A DNA stretch of 17,965 bases, from assembly GCA_900314165.1 (NCBI GenBank), contig OMUE01000018.1:1-17965 (forward strand), given 5' to 3'. The stretch's first letter is position 1. Every line of letters begins with the position of its first letter. A program made the position numbers and the translations under genes. The notes beneath the pieces are model-generated. The model was not told the DNA's origin. It worked only from the letters and a program-made list of their open reading frames with translations, and ran no database searches. Source of the stretch: an uncultured Acidaminococcus sp. Lineage in GTDB: Bacteria > Bacillota_C > Negativicutes > Acidaminococcales > Acidaminococcaceae. Below, in pieces: positions 8,638-15,253 of the stretch.

Positions 8638-10060
8638 CGTGAATACGAAAGAGGTCACCGCCGTTATAGTATCCGGAGCGGAAGCCGGCGTGGATGGCGG
8701 CACCTATGGAGCAGAACAATCACGAGCTTACGCCCTGGAAGCACAAGCTCATGAAGAAGCTGCCAAAGAAGCCCAGAACATGGCAGAGGCGTGGGCAGAA
8801 AGTGATATCGCCCCAGCCGGAGAAGGTACACGGTCCAGCAAGACTTGGGCTGATGTGGCTCGGCAATGGGCTGAAAGTGATACAGAACCTGACGGCGTAA
8901 CGGATGCCAAAAGCTCCAAAACGTGGGCATCTGTGTCTAAAGACTGGGCAAACGTGGCCAGCGAAAAAGCAGCAGAGGCAGCGGCTAGTGCTACAGCGGC
9001 AGCCAACAGTGAAACAAATGCTGCTGCCAGTGCTGCTACAGCTACAGAGCAGGCCCAAAACGCTGCTACCAGTGCCAGCAATGCAGCTGTCAGCGCAAAA
9101 GCTGCTGCCGATAAATATAACGCTCTGGTCAATGTGGATTTGCCGAAGAAAGCGGATCTAGCCGGAGCTACGTTTACCGGCAACGTCTACTTTCCTACAG
9201 CAGAAGACGGTACCAGCAATAGTCAAGGCGCTACAACAGAGTTTGTCCAGAAAGCCATCAACGCTATGATTAACGGCGCTCCTGGTACCATGGATACCCT
9301 CAAAGAAATTGCGGATGCCTTGGGCAATGACCCTAACTTCGCCTCTACGATTATCGAACTGCTTGCCGGAAAGCTGGCTGTAGATGGGACAGCGGTGAAA
9401 GCCGTTGCGGACGAGAATGGAAATAATATCTCTACCACGTATGCCACAAAAGATGAAGTGTCCGGTAATGCTGCGGCACTAGCAAAGGTCGCCACAACCG
9501 GCAGCTATAATGACTTGCTGGACCAGCCAGCCATTCCTACGAAGACCAGCGAATTGACCAATGACAGTAACTTTGTGGCTGCAGATGCTGATGGGAATGT
9601 AACTCTGACCGGTACCCTGACGGCTACGCAGGTCTTCAATGCGGTCTATAACGACTATGCCGAATTCTTCCCACGTGGAGAAGCCACAGAACCCGGTGAC
9701 ATCATTGCCGGGGATGAAACCTCTACTAAGGAACAGTACGTCAAGGCTACCAGCGCATCCAAGTGCGTTGTAGGCGTCCATACAGAAGAATTTGCTCAGA
9801 TTATCGGCGGTATGCAGACGCCGGAAGATAAGAGCGTATTGGAGTACAATCTGCCGAAATTCATTCCTGTATCTATGGCCGGCCGTATCCATGTGAAGTT
9901 CTACGGCGTGGCAGAAGTGGGCATGAAGGTAGTTCCGTCCGACATCCCCGGTGTAGGCCGGGCATTCCAGGAAGGGGACGACCCTGGCTCTGTGGTGGGT
10001 ATCGTCTGCGAAAAGAACACGCTGCAGAATCTGCGATTGGTAAAAATTAAGGTGAGGTAG
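8630..10060 (+). CDS. Tail fibre protein with Ala-rich coiled coil (476 aa)
   Basis: The ATG at 8630 has GAGGGGTGG upstream. Residues 30-165 are an Ala/Glu/Ser-rich coiled coil, typical of trimeric fibres, including two SSKTWAxVxxxWA repeats (69-81 and 95-107). Residues about 218-248 (GTMDTLKEIADALGNDPNF and the LLAGKL that follows) match the phage tail fibre repeat. The C-terminal third begins with VYNDYAEFFPRGE near 339 and continues with a GDIIAG segment. This resembles Peptidase_G2-type C-terminal domains that follow beta-helical fibres and act in trimer maturation. It is the likely receptor-binding fibre and the last conventional tail gene. Confidence 0.8.
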   Translation: MSSVNTKEVTAVIVSGAEAGVDGGTYGAEQSRAYALEAQAHEEAAKEAQNMAEAWAESDIAPAGEGTRSSKTWADVARQWAESDTEPDGVTDAKSSKTWASVSKDWANVASEKAAEAAASATAAANSETNAAASAATATEQAQNAATSASNAAVSAKAAADKYNALVNVDLPKKADLAGATFTGNVYFPTAEDGTSNSQGATTEFVQKAINAMINGAPGTMDTLKEIADALGNDPNFASTIIELLAGKLAVDGTAVKAVADENGNNISTTYATKDEVSGNAAALAKVATTGSYNDLLDQPAIPTKTSELTNDSNFVAADADGNVTLTGTLTATQVFNAVYNDYAEFFPRGEATEPGDIIAGDETSTKEQYVKATSASKCVVGVHTEEFAQIIGGMQTPEDKSVLEYNLPKFIPVSMAGRIHVKFYGVAEVGMKVVPSDIPGVGRAFQEGDDPGSVVGIVCEKNTLQNLRLVKIKVR

Positions 10061-10062
10061 CA

Positions 10063-11172
10063 ATGGGACAATTTTTGAAACGAAACGTAGGGACGATCTT
10101 CATCATGCTGGGGAACAGCTGCAATATGCACTGCCGGTACTGTCTGCAACATCCTCTGGTAGAGCACGGCCTGAGTGCGGCTATCAATCCTGATATCTGC
10201 AAGTTCATCGAAGAAGTGTCCAGCGACAAAAAAGAACCGTTGCAGCTCCATTTCTACGGTGGGGAACCTTTAATCTACTTCAAGACCATGAAGGAGATTA
10301 TTGGGAATACGAAGGGCATGAACGTTCAGTACAGCACCATCTGCAACGGCAAAGCAATCACGCAGGAGATGGTAGACCTGTTCAACGCTCTGCCTCTCCA
10401 TGTGGCTGTCAGCTGGGATGGAAAGAACGTCCTGCAGACCAGAGGCTACGATGTGTTCGCTCTGGGAAGCAAGACACGTGACCTCCTTCTCCAACTGAAA
10501 CAGCTCTGTGTAAGCGGAGTGATTTCGGCAAGGAATTACCCGCAAGAAGCCTGTGATGCGTTCCAAGAGTTGAGCAAAGCCTACTTCGATATCCACGGCT
10601 ATGCGTTGAGCTTCAATTATGACCTGATTATGGATACCGGCCTTGGTGACAAGTCTTTGCTGGCAATGGATTACCGGCGTGTCTATGACGAAGTATTCCA
10701 TATCATGGGGACTTATCTGCAATATCGGATGAATAAAGCTGAGATGAAAATCGCCGAACTGGCTTTCATCGAACCTATCTTCAACGGCCTGAACCGGATT
10801 CATAGAGAAAGTCCATGGAATCAGCAATACTGCTACTGTGGCAATGGCTATACTACGCTGAACATGGATCTGGCGGGGAACCTGTATCCTTGTCATAATA
10901 CCAGCCAGAAAGCGGGCAGCATCTATACGCCGTACTTTAAGTATCTGAACGAAGTCCTAAAATCCGATACTACATTCGGCCGGCGTGAGAAGTGCATGGA
11001 CTGTCCGGCTATGTTGTACTGCCGGGGCGGATGCAAGCTGGTCAAGGATGCAGACATGGAAAATGGTATGTGCAAATTGCGGCGTGCCGTCTTCCAGCCT
11101 GTGCTGGATGCGACCATTGCCTACGGCAAGGAGATTATGGAGGCTGACAATGGCCAACGGGACAATCAGTAA
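10063..11172 (+). CDS. Radical SAM/SPASM peptide-modifying enzyme 1 (369 aa)
   Basis: The ATG at 10063 lies 2 bases after the fibre stop, with AAGGTGAGG upstream. Residues C20, C24 and C27 form the CxxxCxxC site for the SAM-cleaving 4Fe-4S cluster. GGEP at 66-69 is the SAM-binding motif, and SWDG near 117 is a core-strand motif. The C-terminal part fits the SPASM signature: C259-x12-G272-x4-C277, then C311-x2-C314-x5-C320-x3-C324 and C337, enough for auxiliary clusters. Enzymes with this layout make thioether or other crosslinks in peptides, mature a target protein by radical chemistry, or act in cofactor synthesis. The next two genes encode Cys-repeat proteins, the obvious substrates. The substrate and reaction are inferred. 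Confidence 0.92.
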   Translation: MGQFLKRNVGTIFIMLGNSCNMHCRYCLQHPLVEHGLSAAINPDICKFIEEVSSDKKEPLQLHFYGGEPLIYFKTMKEIIGNTKGMNVQYSTICNGKAITQEMVDLFNALPLHVAVSWDGKNVLQTRGYDVFALGSKTRDLLLQLKQLCVSGVISARNYPQEACDAFQELSKAYFDIHGYALSFNYDLIMDTGLGDKSLLAMDYRRVYDEVFHIMGTYLQYRMNKAEMKIAELAFIEPIFNGLNRIHRESPWNQQYCYCGNGYTTLNMDLAGNLYPCHNTSQKAGSIYTPYFKYLNEVLKSDTTFGRREKCMDCPAMLYCRGGCKLVKDADMENGMCKLRRAVFQPVLDATIAYGKEIMEADNGQRDNQ

Positions 11173-11446
11173 GACCACATGGACGGCTATCGGTACAGGA
11201 AATAAAGTCGTCCCTACTCATGTAAATGAGATTACGGCGGCTATAGACAAACTGGAAACATATGCTAAAAATGTTGATAATTGTGGATTCACAAATTATT
11301 GTCAATCATGCCAGACTACTACGTGTCAAACTACAACGTGCCAAGGATGCCAAGGGTGCCAGCGTTGCCAAGCCTGTCAATCGTGCCAGTCTTACAAGTG
11401 CCAATCGGAATGCATAAACTGTTACAACTGCTCAGACGACACATAG
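11150..11446 (+). CDS. Cys-Gln repeat protein A, candidate substrate (98 aa)
   Basis: I choose the ATG at 11150, inside the end of the radical SAM gene, because GGAGG lies 5-10 bases upstream and the protein-like sequence begins there. The frame extends further upstream but without sensible sequence. Residues 1-44 have no cysteine and look like a tail-protein segment (NKVVPTHVNEITAAIDKLE). Residues 45-98 hold 14 cysteines at 45, 51, 54, 59, 64, 67, 70, 73, 76, 79, 84, 88, 91 and 94. Ten are followed by Gln. The end is CINCYNCSDDT. This architecture resembles a leader or anchor plus a modified core. A metal-binding or disulfide-linked virion peptide is the alternative. Confidence 0.8.
   Translation: MANGTISKTTWTAIGTGNKVVPTHVNEITAAIDKLETYAKNVDNCGFTNYCQSCQTTTCQTTTCQGCQGCQRCQACQSCQSYKCQSECINCYNCSDDT
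11300..11404 (+). repeat. CQ repeat core of protein A
   Basis: Ten Cys-Gln units run from residue 51 to 85 with steps of 3, 5, 5, 3, 3, 3, 3, 3 and 5 residues and never any other spacing. The 3-residue unit is CQx and the 5-residue unit is CQxxx (CQTTT twice, CQSYK once). Codons for Cys (TGT/TGC) and Gln (CAA/CAG) alternate, so the repeat is held at protein level. Confidence 0.9.
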
Positions 11447-11458
11447 GGTGGTGATGCT

Positions 11459-11800
11459 ATGACTGTATCTACTGGTGAAAAAATCTTGAAAGAGACCATG
11501 ACCAGCAACCAAAGCAGGGTAGTCGCTGTTGCTACAAACATGAAGAAGACAGCTTTGTTGAATGGTGTAGATTCTGCCAGTTATGGTGTTATCAATGCTA
11601 ACGATGTGTCTGCCATTGAAACGGCTATCAATAATCTGGAAGGGAGTGCCAGCGGCAACTGCTGCCAGAGTAACTGTTGTCAAACGTGCCAGACCACGAA
11701 ATGTCAAAGTACTAAATGCCAGAGCTGCCAATCGTGCCAGTCTACCCGTTGCCAATCATGCCAGACATGCCAGAAATGTCAATCGTGTCAAAAACCATAA
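11459..11800 (+). CDS. Cys-Gln repeat protein B, candidate substrate (113 aa)
   Basis: The ATG at 11459 follows AGGGTGGTGA and begins 12 bases after the stop of protein A, in the same frame. Residues 1-67 are Cys-free and include VINANDVSAIETAINNLE, similar in pattern to the VVPTHVNEITAAIDKLE stretch of A, so the two are probably paralogues. Residues 68-113 carry 14 cysteines (68, 69, 73, 74, 77, 82, 87, 90, 93, 98, 101, 104, 107, 110), 12 of them followed by Gln. It ends CQKCQSCQKP and lacks the NC...CSDD end of A. The likely role is as a second substrate of the adjacent radical SAM enzymes. There is no signal peptide and no double-glycine leader. Confidence 0.8.
   Translation: MTVSTGEKILKETMTSNQSRVVAVATNMKKTALLNGVDSASYGVINANDVSAIETAINNLEGSASGNCCQSNCCQTCQTTKCQSTKCQSCQSCQSTRCQSCQTCQKCQSCQKP
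11660..11791 (+). repeat. CQ repeat core of protein B
   Basis: Twelve CQ units are spaced 5, 3, 5, 5, 3, 3, 5, 3, 3, 3 and 3 residues apart, the same two-step rule as in protein A but a different order. A 15-base stretch (CAATCGTGCCAGTCT) is identical in both genes, at 11378-11392 and 11729-11743. That could allow recombination between the two repeats. Confidence 0.9.
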
Positions 11801-11815
11801 CAAGGAGGGACAACT

Positions 11816-12208
11816 GTGATTCTTAAAGGAAACGTTTTGACGAATCAGGGACCGAAGCCAATCGAATCTCTTACAACGGATGATGTTGTCAGCAACCTGA
11901 ACAACCGCCCTTGCAAGATTTTAAAAATCACTTCGGGAGAAGTCAGCAAGGTAGTGCGGTTCAAGCACAATCCGGACCTGCTTATTTCTGCCGATACGGC
12001 TATCGACACCATGTACGGCAAGATGATGCCGAAAGATGGAGATGCCTACATCCATTATCAGTGCGAGATGCCTTGTTTCCATGATGAACTAACGCTGGAA
12101 ACGTTACCTGAACCTATGAATGGTTATGAACTTGTTCTGGATTCTGGTAATGGTATATTCGTCAACGGTTATGGAATCTATTGCGGAAAGGAGAATGCGG
12201 ATGCTTAA
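11816..12208 (+). CDS. Stand-alone Hint-fold protein, catalytically degenerate (130 aa)
   Basis: The start is GTG at 11816 with AAGGAGGG 7-14 bases upstream. The sequence follows the Hint_2-type pattern of hedgehog/intein domains: a VLTNQGPKPIESL entry (7-19), DDVV, a PDLLISADTAI block (53-63), a YIHYQCEMPCFHDEL block, and an end with FVNGYGIYCG. In active Hint proteins the first residue is Cys or Ser, and the middle block reads roughly LLVSxxHxx. Here residue 1 is the initiator Met and the His position is T61, so self-splicing or cleavage should be lost. It may be a binding or scaffold module for the cassette. It is in frame with protein B, separated by one TAA. Confidence 0.7.
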   Translation: MILKGNVLTNQGPKPIESLTTDDVVSNLNNRPCKILKITSGEVSKVVRFKHNPDLLISADTAIDTMYGKMMPKDGDAYIHYQCEMPCFHDELTLETLPEPMNGYELVLDSGNGIFVNGYGIYCGKENADA

Positions 12209-13037
12209 AATCCTATATAACGAAGACTGCCCAGCAACAAGGGATGAAGGAAGCATCAAGTTCGTTATCAGTGGTGCCTACGTCAAAGTTGAGATGATTG
12301 ACAATGAAGAAAATGTGGAAGGTTTTGATGTTATTCGCTCTCTGCGCTCGTACAGCTCCTATGCCCTGATCCACACTCGTGGCAAGGTCAAAGTGTTCCG
12401 GAAGATGTATCATTCTGACTACAAAATTCTTGATCTGAACCGCTTGGGTGTAGCTATCCGGGAAGATTTTGCCAACATCGTCCAGCTCTATGGTGATTAT
12501 GATGTCATGCAGTTGGATACAGGCATTATCTCTCCTACCCACAGGGATATAATTATCCGTGTGTTTACCGTCCATAAGGATAATATCGAGGTGGAGGCTG
12601 ACCAAGATTATACGTTAAAACCGTTCAGCTCCAAGGCTTTGGAATTCGGTGACCATCCTCGATTCCACCTCTGGGACAGCTATGCGCTGGAAGTCAATGG
12701 CAGAGAGTTGAAAGCCAACCGAAAAGGCAGAGCACGCAGCGGAGACTTTGCAACGCCCATCGTCTGTCCGGAAGGCCAGGACTACATGGAACTGACCATC
12801 CGGAAATATCAGGGTGATTTTGATGGCGAGGCCCTTACTCGTGATGAAGATTGTGAGGAAGTATTGATTGAATCGACTGCAGGAATCCTGAGCACAAGGC
12901 GTGTCCGGCTAGACCACGGTGTGGCAAAATTCCGGCTGTATCCTTTCGGTTATACCGGCGAAATGAAAATCAAGCTGGGCCGGAAATGGTATGAGGTATG
13001 GAACGAGTACAACCTTGTCATGGGAGAAAGCAAATGA
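12201..13037 (+). CDS. Unrecognised cassette protein (278 aa)
   Basis: The ATG at 12201 is preferred over ATG 12195 because AAAGGAG at 12187-12193 then sits 7 bases away. It overlaps the Hint stop by 8 bases. I do not recognise a family. The N-terminal 140 residues are mixed alpha/beta (GSIKFVISGAYVKVEMID; YALIHTRGKVKVF). The C-terminal 130 are beta-rich and end with GVAKFRLYPFGYTGEMKI, like the last strands of an Ig-like beta sandwich. No membrane segment or signal peptide is visible. It overlaps the second radical SAM start as ATGA, so the two are probably made together. It could be a substrate-recognition partner or a virion protein. Confidence 0.7.
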   Translation: MLKILYNEDCPATRDEGSIKFVISGAYVKVEMIDNEENVEGFDVIRSLRSYSSYALIHTRGKVKVFRKMYHSDYKILDLNRLGVAIREDFANIVQLYGDYDVMQLDTGIISPTHRDIIIRVFTVHKDNIEVEADQDYTLKPFSSKALEFGDHPRFHLWDSYALEVNGRELKANRKGRARSGDFATPIVCPEGQDYMELTIRKYQGDFDGEALTRDEDCEEVLIESTAGILSTRRVRLDHGVAKFRLYPFGYTGEMKIKLGRKWYEVWNEYNLVMGESK

Positions 13038-14014
13038 ACGCAGTGACCATCTATCTGGGCAGCAAGTGCAACATGAACTGCCCTTACTGCCACCGTCAGA
13101 CTACGCCGGATGAAGAAAAAGGCTTGCCAGAAGCGTTCTATACCAAGCTGAAAGCTATGGCGAAGGATGGACCTCTGACCGTAAAGTTTATGGGCGGTGA
13201 ACCAACTCTGTATATGGATACCATCAAAAAGGTGGTATCCACAGTACCTACGGCTCACTTCGCTATCGCTACCAACGGCGTAAAGTTGAAGGAATATCTG
13301 CCGTTCTTTCGGGAACACGACTTCCTGCTGTGCCTGAGCTATGATGGGGACGAATCCGATCTGCGAGGCTTCGACCCTCTGACGGATGTACTGGACTATA
13401 AACATCTTGCCATCAGCACGACCATCTACCACGGCAATACAGACTTCAAGGCTATCCTGAAACGGTTCCGTGATAAGGCTGAAATCTTGGGCAGAAGCAT
13501 CTCTTTCTTCCCTCACATAGTTCACTATACCTCTCCCTCTAACGAAGCCTATAGGCTGAATTTGGAGGACTACGAGGCCATCTTGGGACAATGGAAGTCT
13601 TTGGTTATGGACCTGCTAACGGAGTACAAACAGACTGGCAACATCAATGGTGAATTGGTTGGCCTGTTCATCGGACTGTTCGGACGGCTAAAGGCTGGCT
13701 ATGAATTTGGAGAAACCTACTGCTTCAACAAACACCTGATGAAGGTGGGCCCTACGGGCCAGCCGATCAGCTGCCAGTACATCCGTGATGTACCTCTGAG
13801 CTGGAATAACTGGCAGGAAGAACAGGCGGCTATGTCAAGAAAGGTATCGCCACGCTGTGAGGTTTGCTCTGTGTATGATATGTGCGGCGGTGGCTGTCAC
13901 AAGAGCCTGGATGCAGGGCGTGAGTGTATGTTCTATCATGAGCTATATTCTTGGTTTAAGAAGCTGGCGGCAGAGGACTCTGCGGTGTGGAGGCTTGGCG
14001 ATGAACTACGATAA
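13034..14014 (+). CDS. Radical SAM/SPASM peptide-modifying enzyme 2 (326 aa)
   Basis: The ATG at 13034 overlaps the previous stop as ATGA, with GGGAGAAAG upstream. C12, C16 and C19 form the CxxxCxxC site. GGEP is at 54-57, ATNG at 79-82 and SYDGD at 102-106. The SPASM part reads C230-x11-G242-x4-C247, then C275-x2-C278-x5-C284-x3-C288 and C298, the same seven-Cys signature as in enzyme 1. The two enzymes share motifs but are otherwise quite different, so this looks like separate recruitment or old divergence. Its partner could be a different Cys-repeat protein, or it could perform a second step on the same one. The reaction is not determinable from sequence. Confidence 0.92.
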   Translation: MNAVTIYLGSKCNMNCPYCHRQTTPDEEKGLPEAFYTKLKAMAKDGPLTVKFMGGEPTLYMDTIKKVVSTVPTAHFAIATNGVKLKEYLPFFREHDFLLCLSYDGDESDLRGFDPLTDVLDYKHLAISTTIYHGNTDFKAILKRFRDKAEILGRSISFFPHIVHYTSPSNEAYRLNLEDYEAILGQWKSLVMDLLTEYKQTGNINGELVGLFIGLFGRLKAGYEFGETYCFNKHLMKVGPTGQPISCQYIRDVPLSWNNWQEEQAAMSRKVSPRCEVCSVYDMCGGGCHKSLDAGRECMFYHELYSWFKKLAAEDSAVWRLGDELR

Positions 14015-14675
14015 GATTGTTGTTTTCCCTCGTTCCATTCCCAAACGATGGAAAGATGAAACGCTGGAAGTGGGTTTTGATGGACGCATTGTGAAGGTCT
14101 TTCATGATGGCTGCCAAATCCTCATCCATACAGACTTGTTGGTACCGTGGTCTTCCACCCAGCTGGTCAGTGGTAGGCAGGGCGATTTCGTCCTGTACAA
14201 CTTCCGGGAACTGCTCATGATTTACGGCCTGAAGCCGCAGGAGTTCCTGAGGGCGTTTCATCTCCGTGGATTTGTCCAGATTGACAAGACCAGACGTGGA
14301 ATCTTCATGAAGGTGTTCTGTCTGGAAGACCAAGACAATCCTAAGAGCGATGAAACGGATTGGAGCGAATACCAGCACGCAGGATTGGAAGACCTGCACA
14401 AGCTGGACCGGAAATATTCGTGGTCATTCGACCCTGACAAGGTCTCTCTGCAGCAGGGCCGGCTGAAGGTTCAAGGTTGCCTGATCCTGTCTGACCTGTG
14501 GAAAGAAGAACCAATCTATTTCAATCACGCCGGCCAGGCTGTGAAGCTGAGGAACGGCTACAACGAACTGAATCTAACCTATGTGCCAGGCGAAGATGCT
14601 TATGTAGGACTCCGGCACAGCCGGTATCCTGGCAGAAAGATCTCCCTGGCCAATTTGGAGGCGGAACATGAGTGA
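14001..14675 (+). CDS. Unrecognised cassette protein (224 aa)
   Basis: The ATG at 14001 has GGAGGC 6-11 bases upstream and overlaps the radical SAM stop by 14 bases, so it is coupled to enzyme 2. I do not recognise the family. The N-terminal part is beta-rich (ETLEVGFDGRIVKVFHDG), followed by a helical stretch (YNFRELLMIYGLKPQEFL) and a C-terminal beta region (QAVKLRNGYNELNLTYVPGE) that may be an Ig-like sandwich resembling the end of the 278-aa protein. It has no signal peptide or membrane segment. It is the last cassette gene, and the holin-like gene starts 8 bases before its stop. Confidence 0.7.
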   Translation: MNYDKIVVFPRSIPKRWKDETLEVGFDGRIVKVFHDGCQILIHTDLLVPWSSTQLVSGRQGDFVLYNFRELLMIYGLKPQEFLRAFHLRGFVQIDKTRRGIFMKVFCLEDQDNPKSDETDWSEYQHAGLEDLHKLDRKYSWSFDPDKVSLQQGRLKVQGCLILSDLWKEEPIYFNHAGQAVKLRNGYNELNLTYVPGEDAYVGLRHSRYPGRKISLANLEAEHE

Positions 14676-14937
14676 AATTATAAGCCAACTGCCTGCGATG
14701 GCCGTCATCTGCGGGGCTTTGCTTTGGACGATCAACGCCATCGTAAATCCTTTGCGAGATGCCATTAAGGATCTGAAAGATGCAGTTAATGATTTGAAAG
14801 CCTCTCTGGAACTGCACCGGACTAATTTTCACAAGCTCGAGGTCCTGGTGCAGGAAGTCGATGACAGAAGCAGGGGGAACCAGCGCCGGATAGAGGCTCT
14901 GGAGGTAAAGCATGATAACTGCCGCAGCATTCACTAG
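14668..14937 (+). CDS. Small membrane protein with coiled coil, holin-associated type (89 aa)
   Basis: The ATG at 14668 follows GGAGGCGG. Residues 8-27 (PAMAVICGALLWTINAIV) form one membrane segment. The remainder is a charged helix (LRDAIKDLKDAVNDLKASL) predicted to be a coiled coil. This one-TM plus coiled-coil layout is like hemolysin XhlA-type lysis accessory proteins, though here the TM is N-terminal. It begins the lysis cassette ahead of a second membrane protein and the amidase. Holin, antiholin or lysis regulator are all possible. Confidence 0.6.
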   Translation: MSEIISQLPAMAVICGALLWTINAIVNPLRDAIKDLKDAVNDLKASLELHRTNFHKLEVLVQEVDDRSRGNQRRIEALEVKHDNCRSIH

Positions 14938-15253
14938 GTTCAAAAATAAGCTCAAAAAGCGGCTGGCTGTCCGCTCCATGGCCCTGGTCAAGGTGATTGT
15001 AGCCTTGTCCGTAACGCCCATAGCTCTGCTGATCCTTGTCTGGTGTTACGTGTGGATCAGTCATGACACGAGTGAGTGGGCACAGAAGATGATTGGTCTG
15101 CTGATGCAGATTGTCGATAGGATTACAGCGCCGTCCGTAGTGGCGGCGTTTGTTGCTTATGGCGCAAAGCTCGTAGATGCTAATCATAATGGTATCCCTG
15201 ACGACTTTGAGAAAGGAGATAAAGATGAGAATATACATCAACCCCGGCCATGA
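14912..15253 (+). CDS. Putative holin with two membrane segments (113 aa)
   Basis: The ATG at 14912 has GGAGGTAAAG upstream and overlaps the previous gene by 26 bases. After a basic N-terminus (RFKNKLKKRLAVR) come two hydrophobic segments, about 26-49 and 71-88. Size, basic end and position directly before the endolysin suit a holin. Residues 89-100 (DANHNGIPDDFE) resemble a calcium-binding DxNxxGIPDxxE loop, as found in phage tail and holin proteins after a TM. The amidase starts inside its end. Confidence 0.62.
   Translation: MITAAAFTRFKNKLKKRLAVRSMALVKVIVALSVTPIALLILVWCYVWISHDTSEWAQKMIGLLMQIVDRITAPSVVAAFVAYGAKLVDANHNGIPDDFEKGDKDENIHQPRP

Noticed and set aside
8664..9183. Several Ala/Leu-rich frames on both strands in the fibre gene
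   Set aside because: They are shadows of the Ala-rich coiled coil, with no start signals.
10985..11149. N-terminal extension of Cys-repeat protein A
   Set aside because: The frame is open but overlaps the radical SAM SPASM region, is not protein-like, and a good Shine-Dalgarno and ATG at 11150 mark the real start.
11300..11791. CRISPR-like array from the repeating TGCCA units
   Set aside because: The units are 9 or 15 bases with no unique spacers, they keep an open frame and vary at synonymous sites. It is a coding repeat.
11282..11791. Metallothionein or ferredoxin reading of the Cys-repeat proteins
   Set aside because: Not excluded, but the CQ dipeptide with 3/5 steps does not match known metallothionein or ferredoxin spacing, and the radical SAM neighbours favour a modified peptide.
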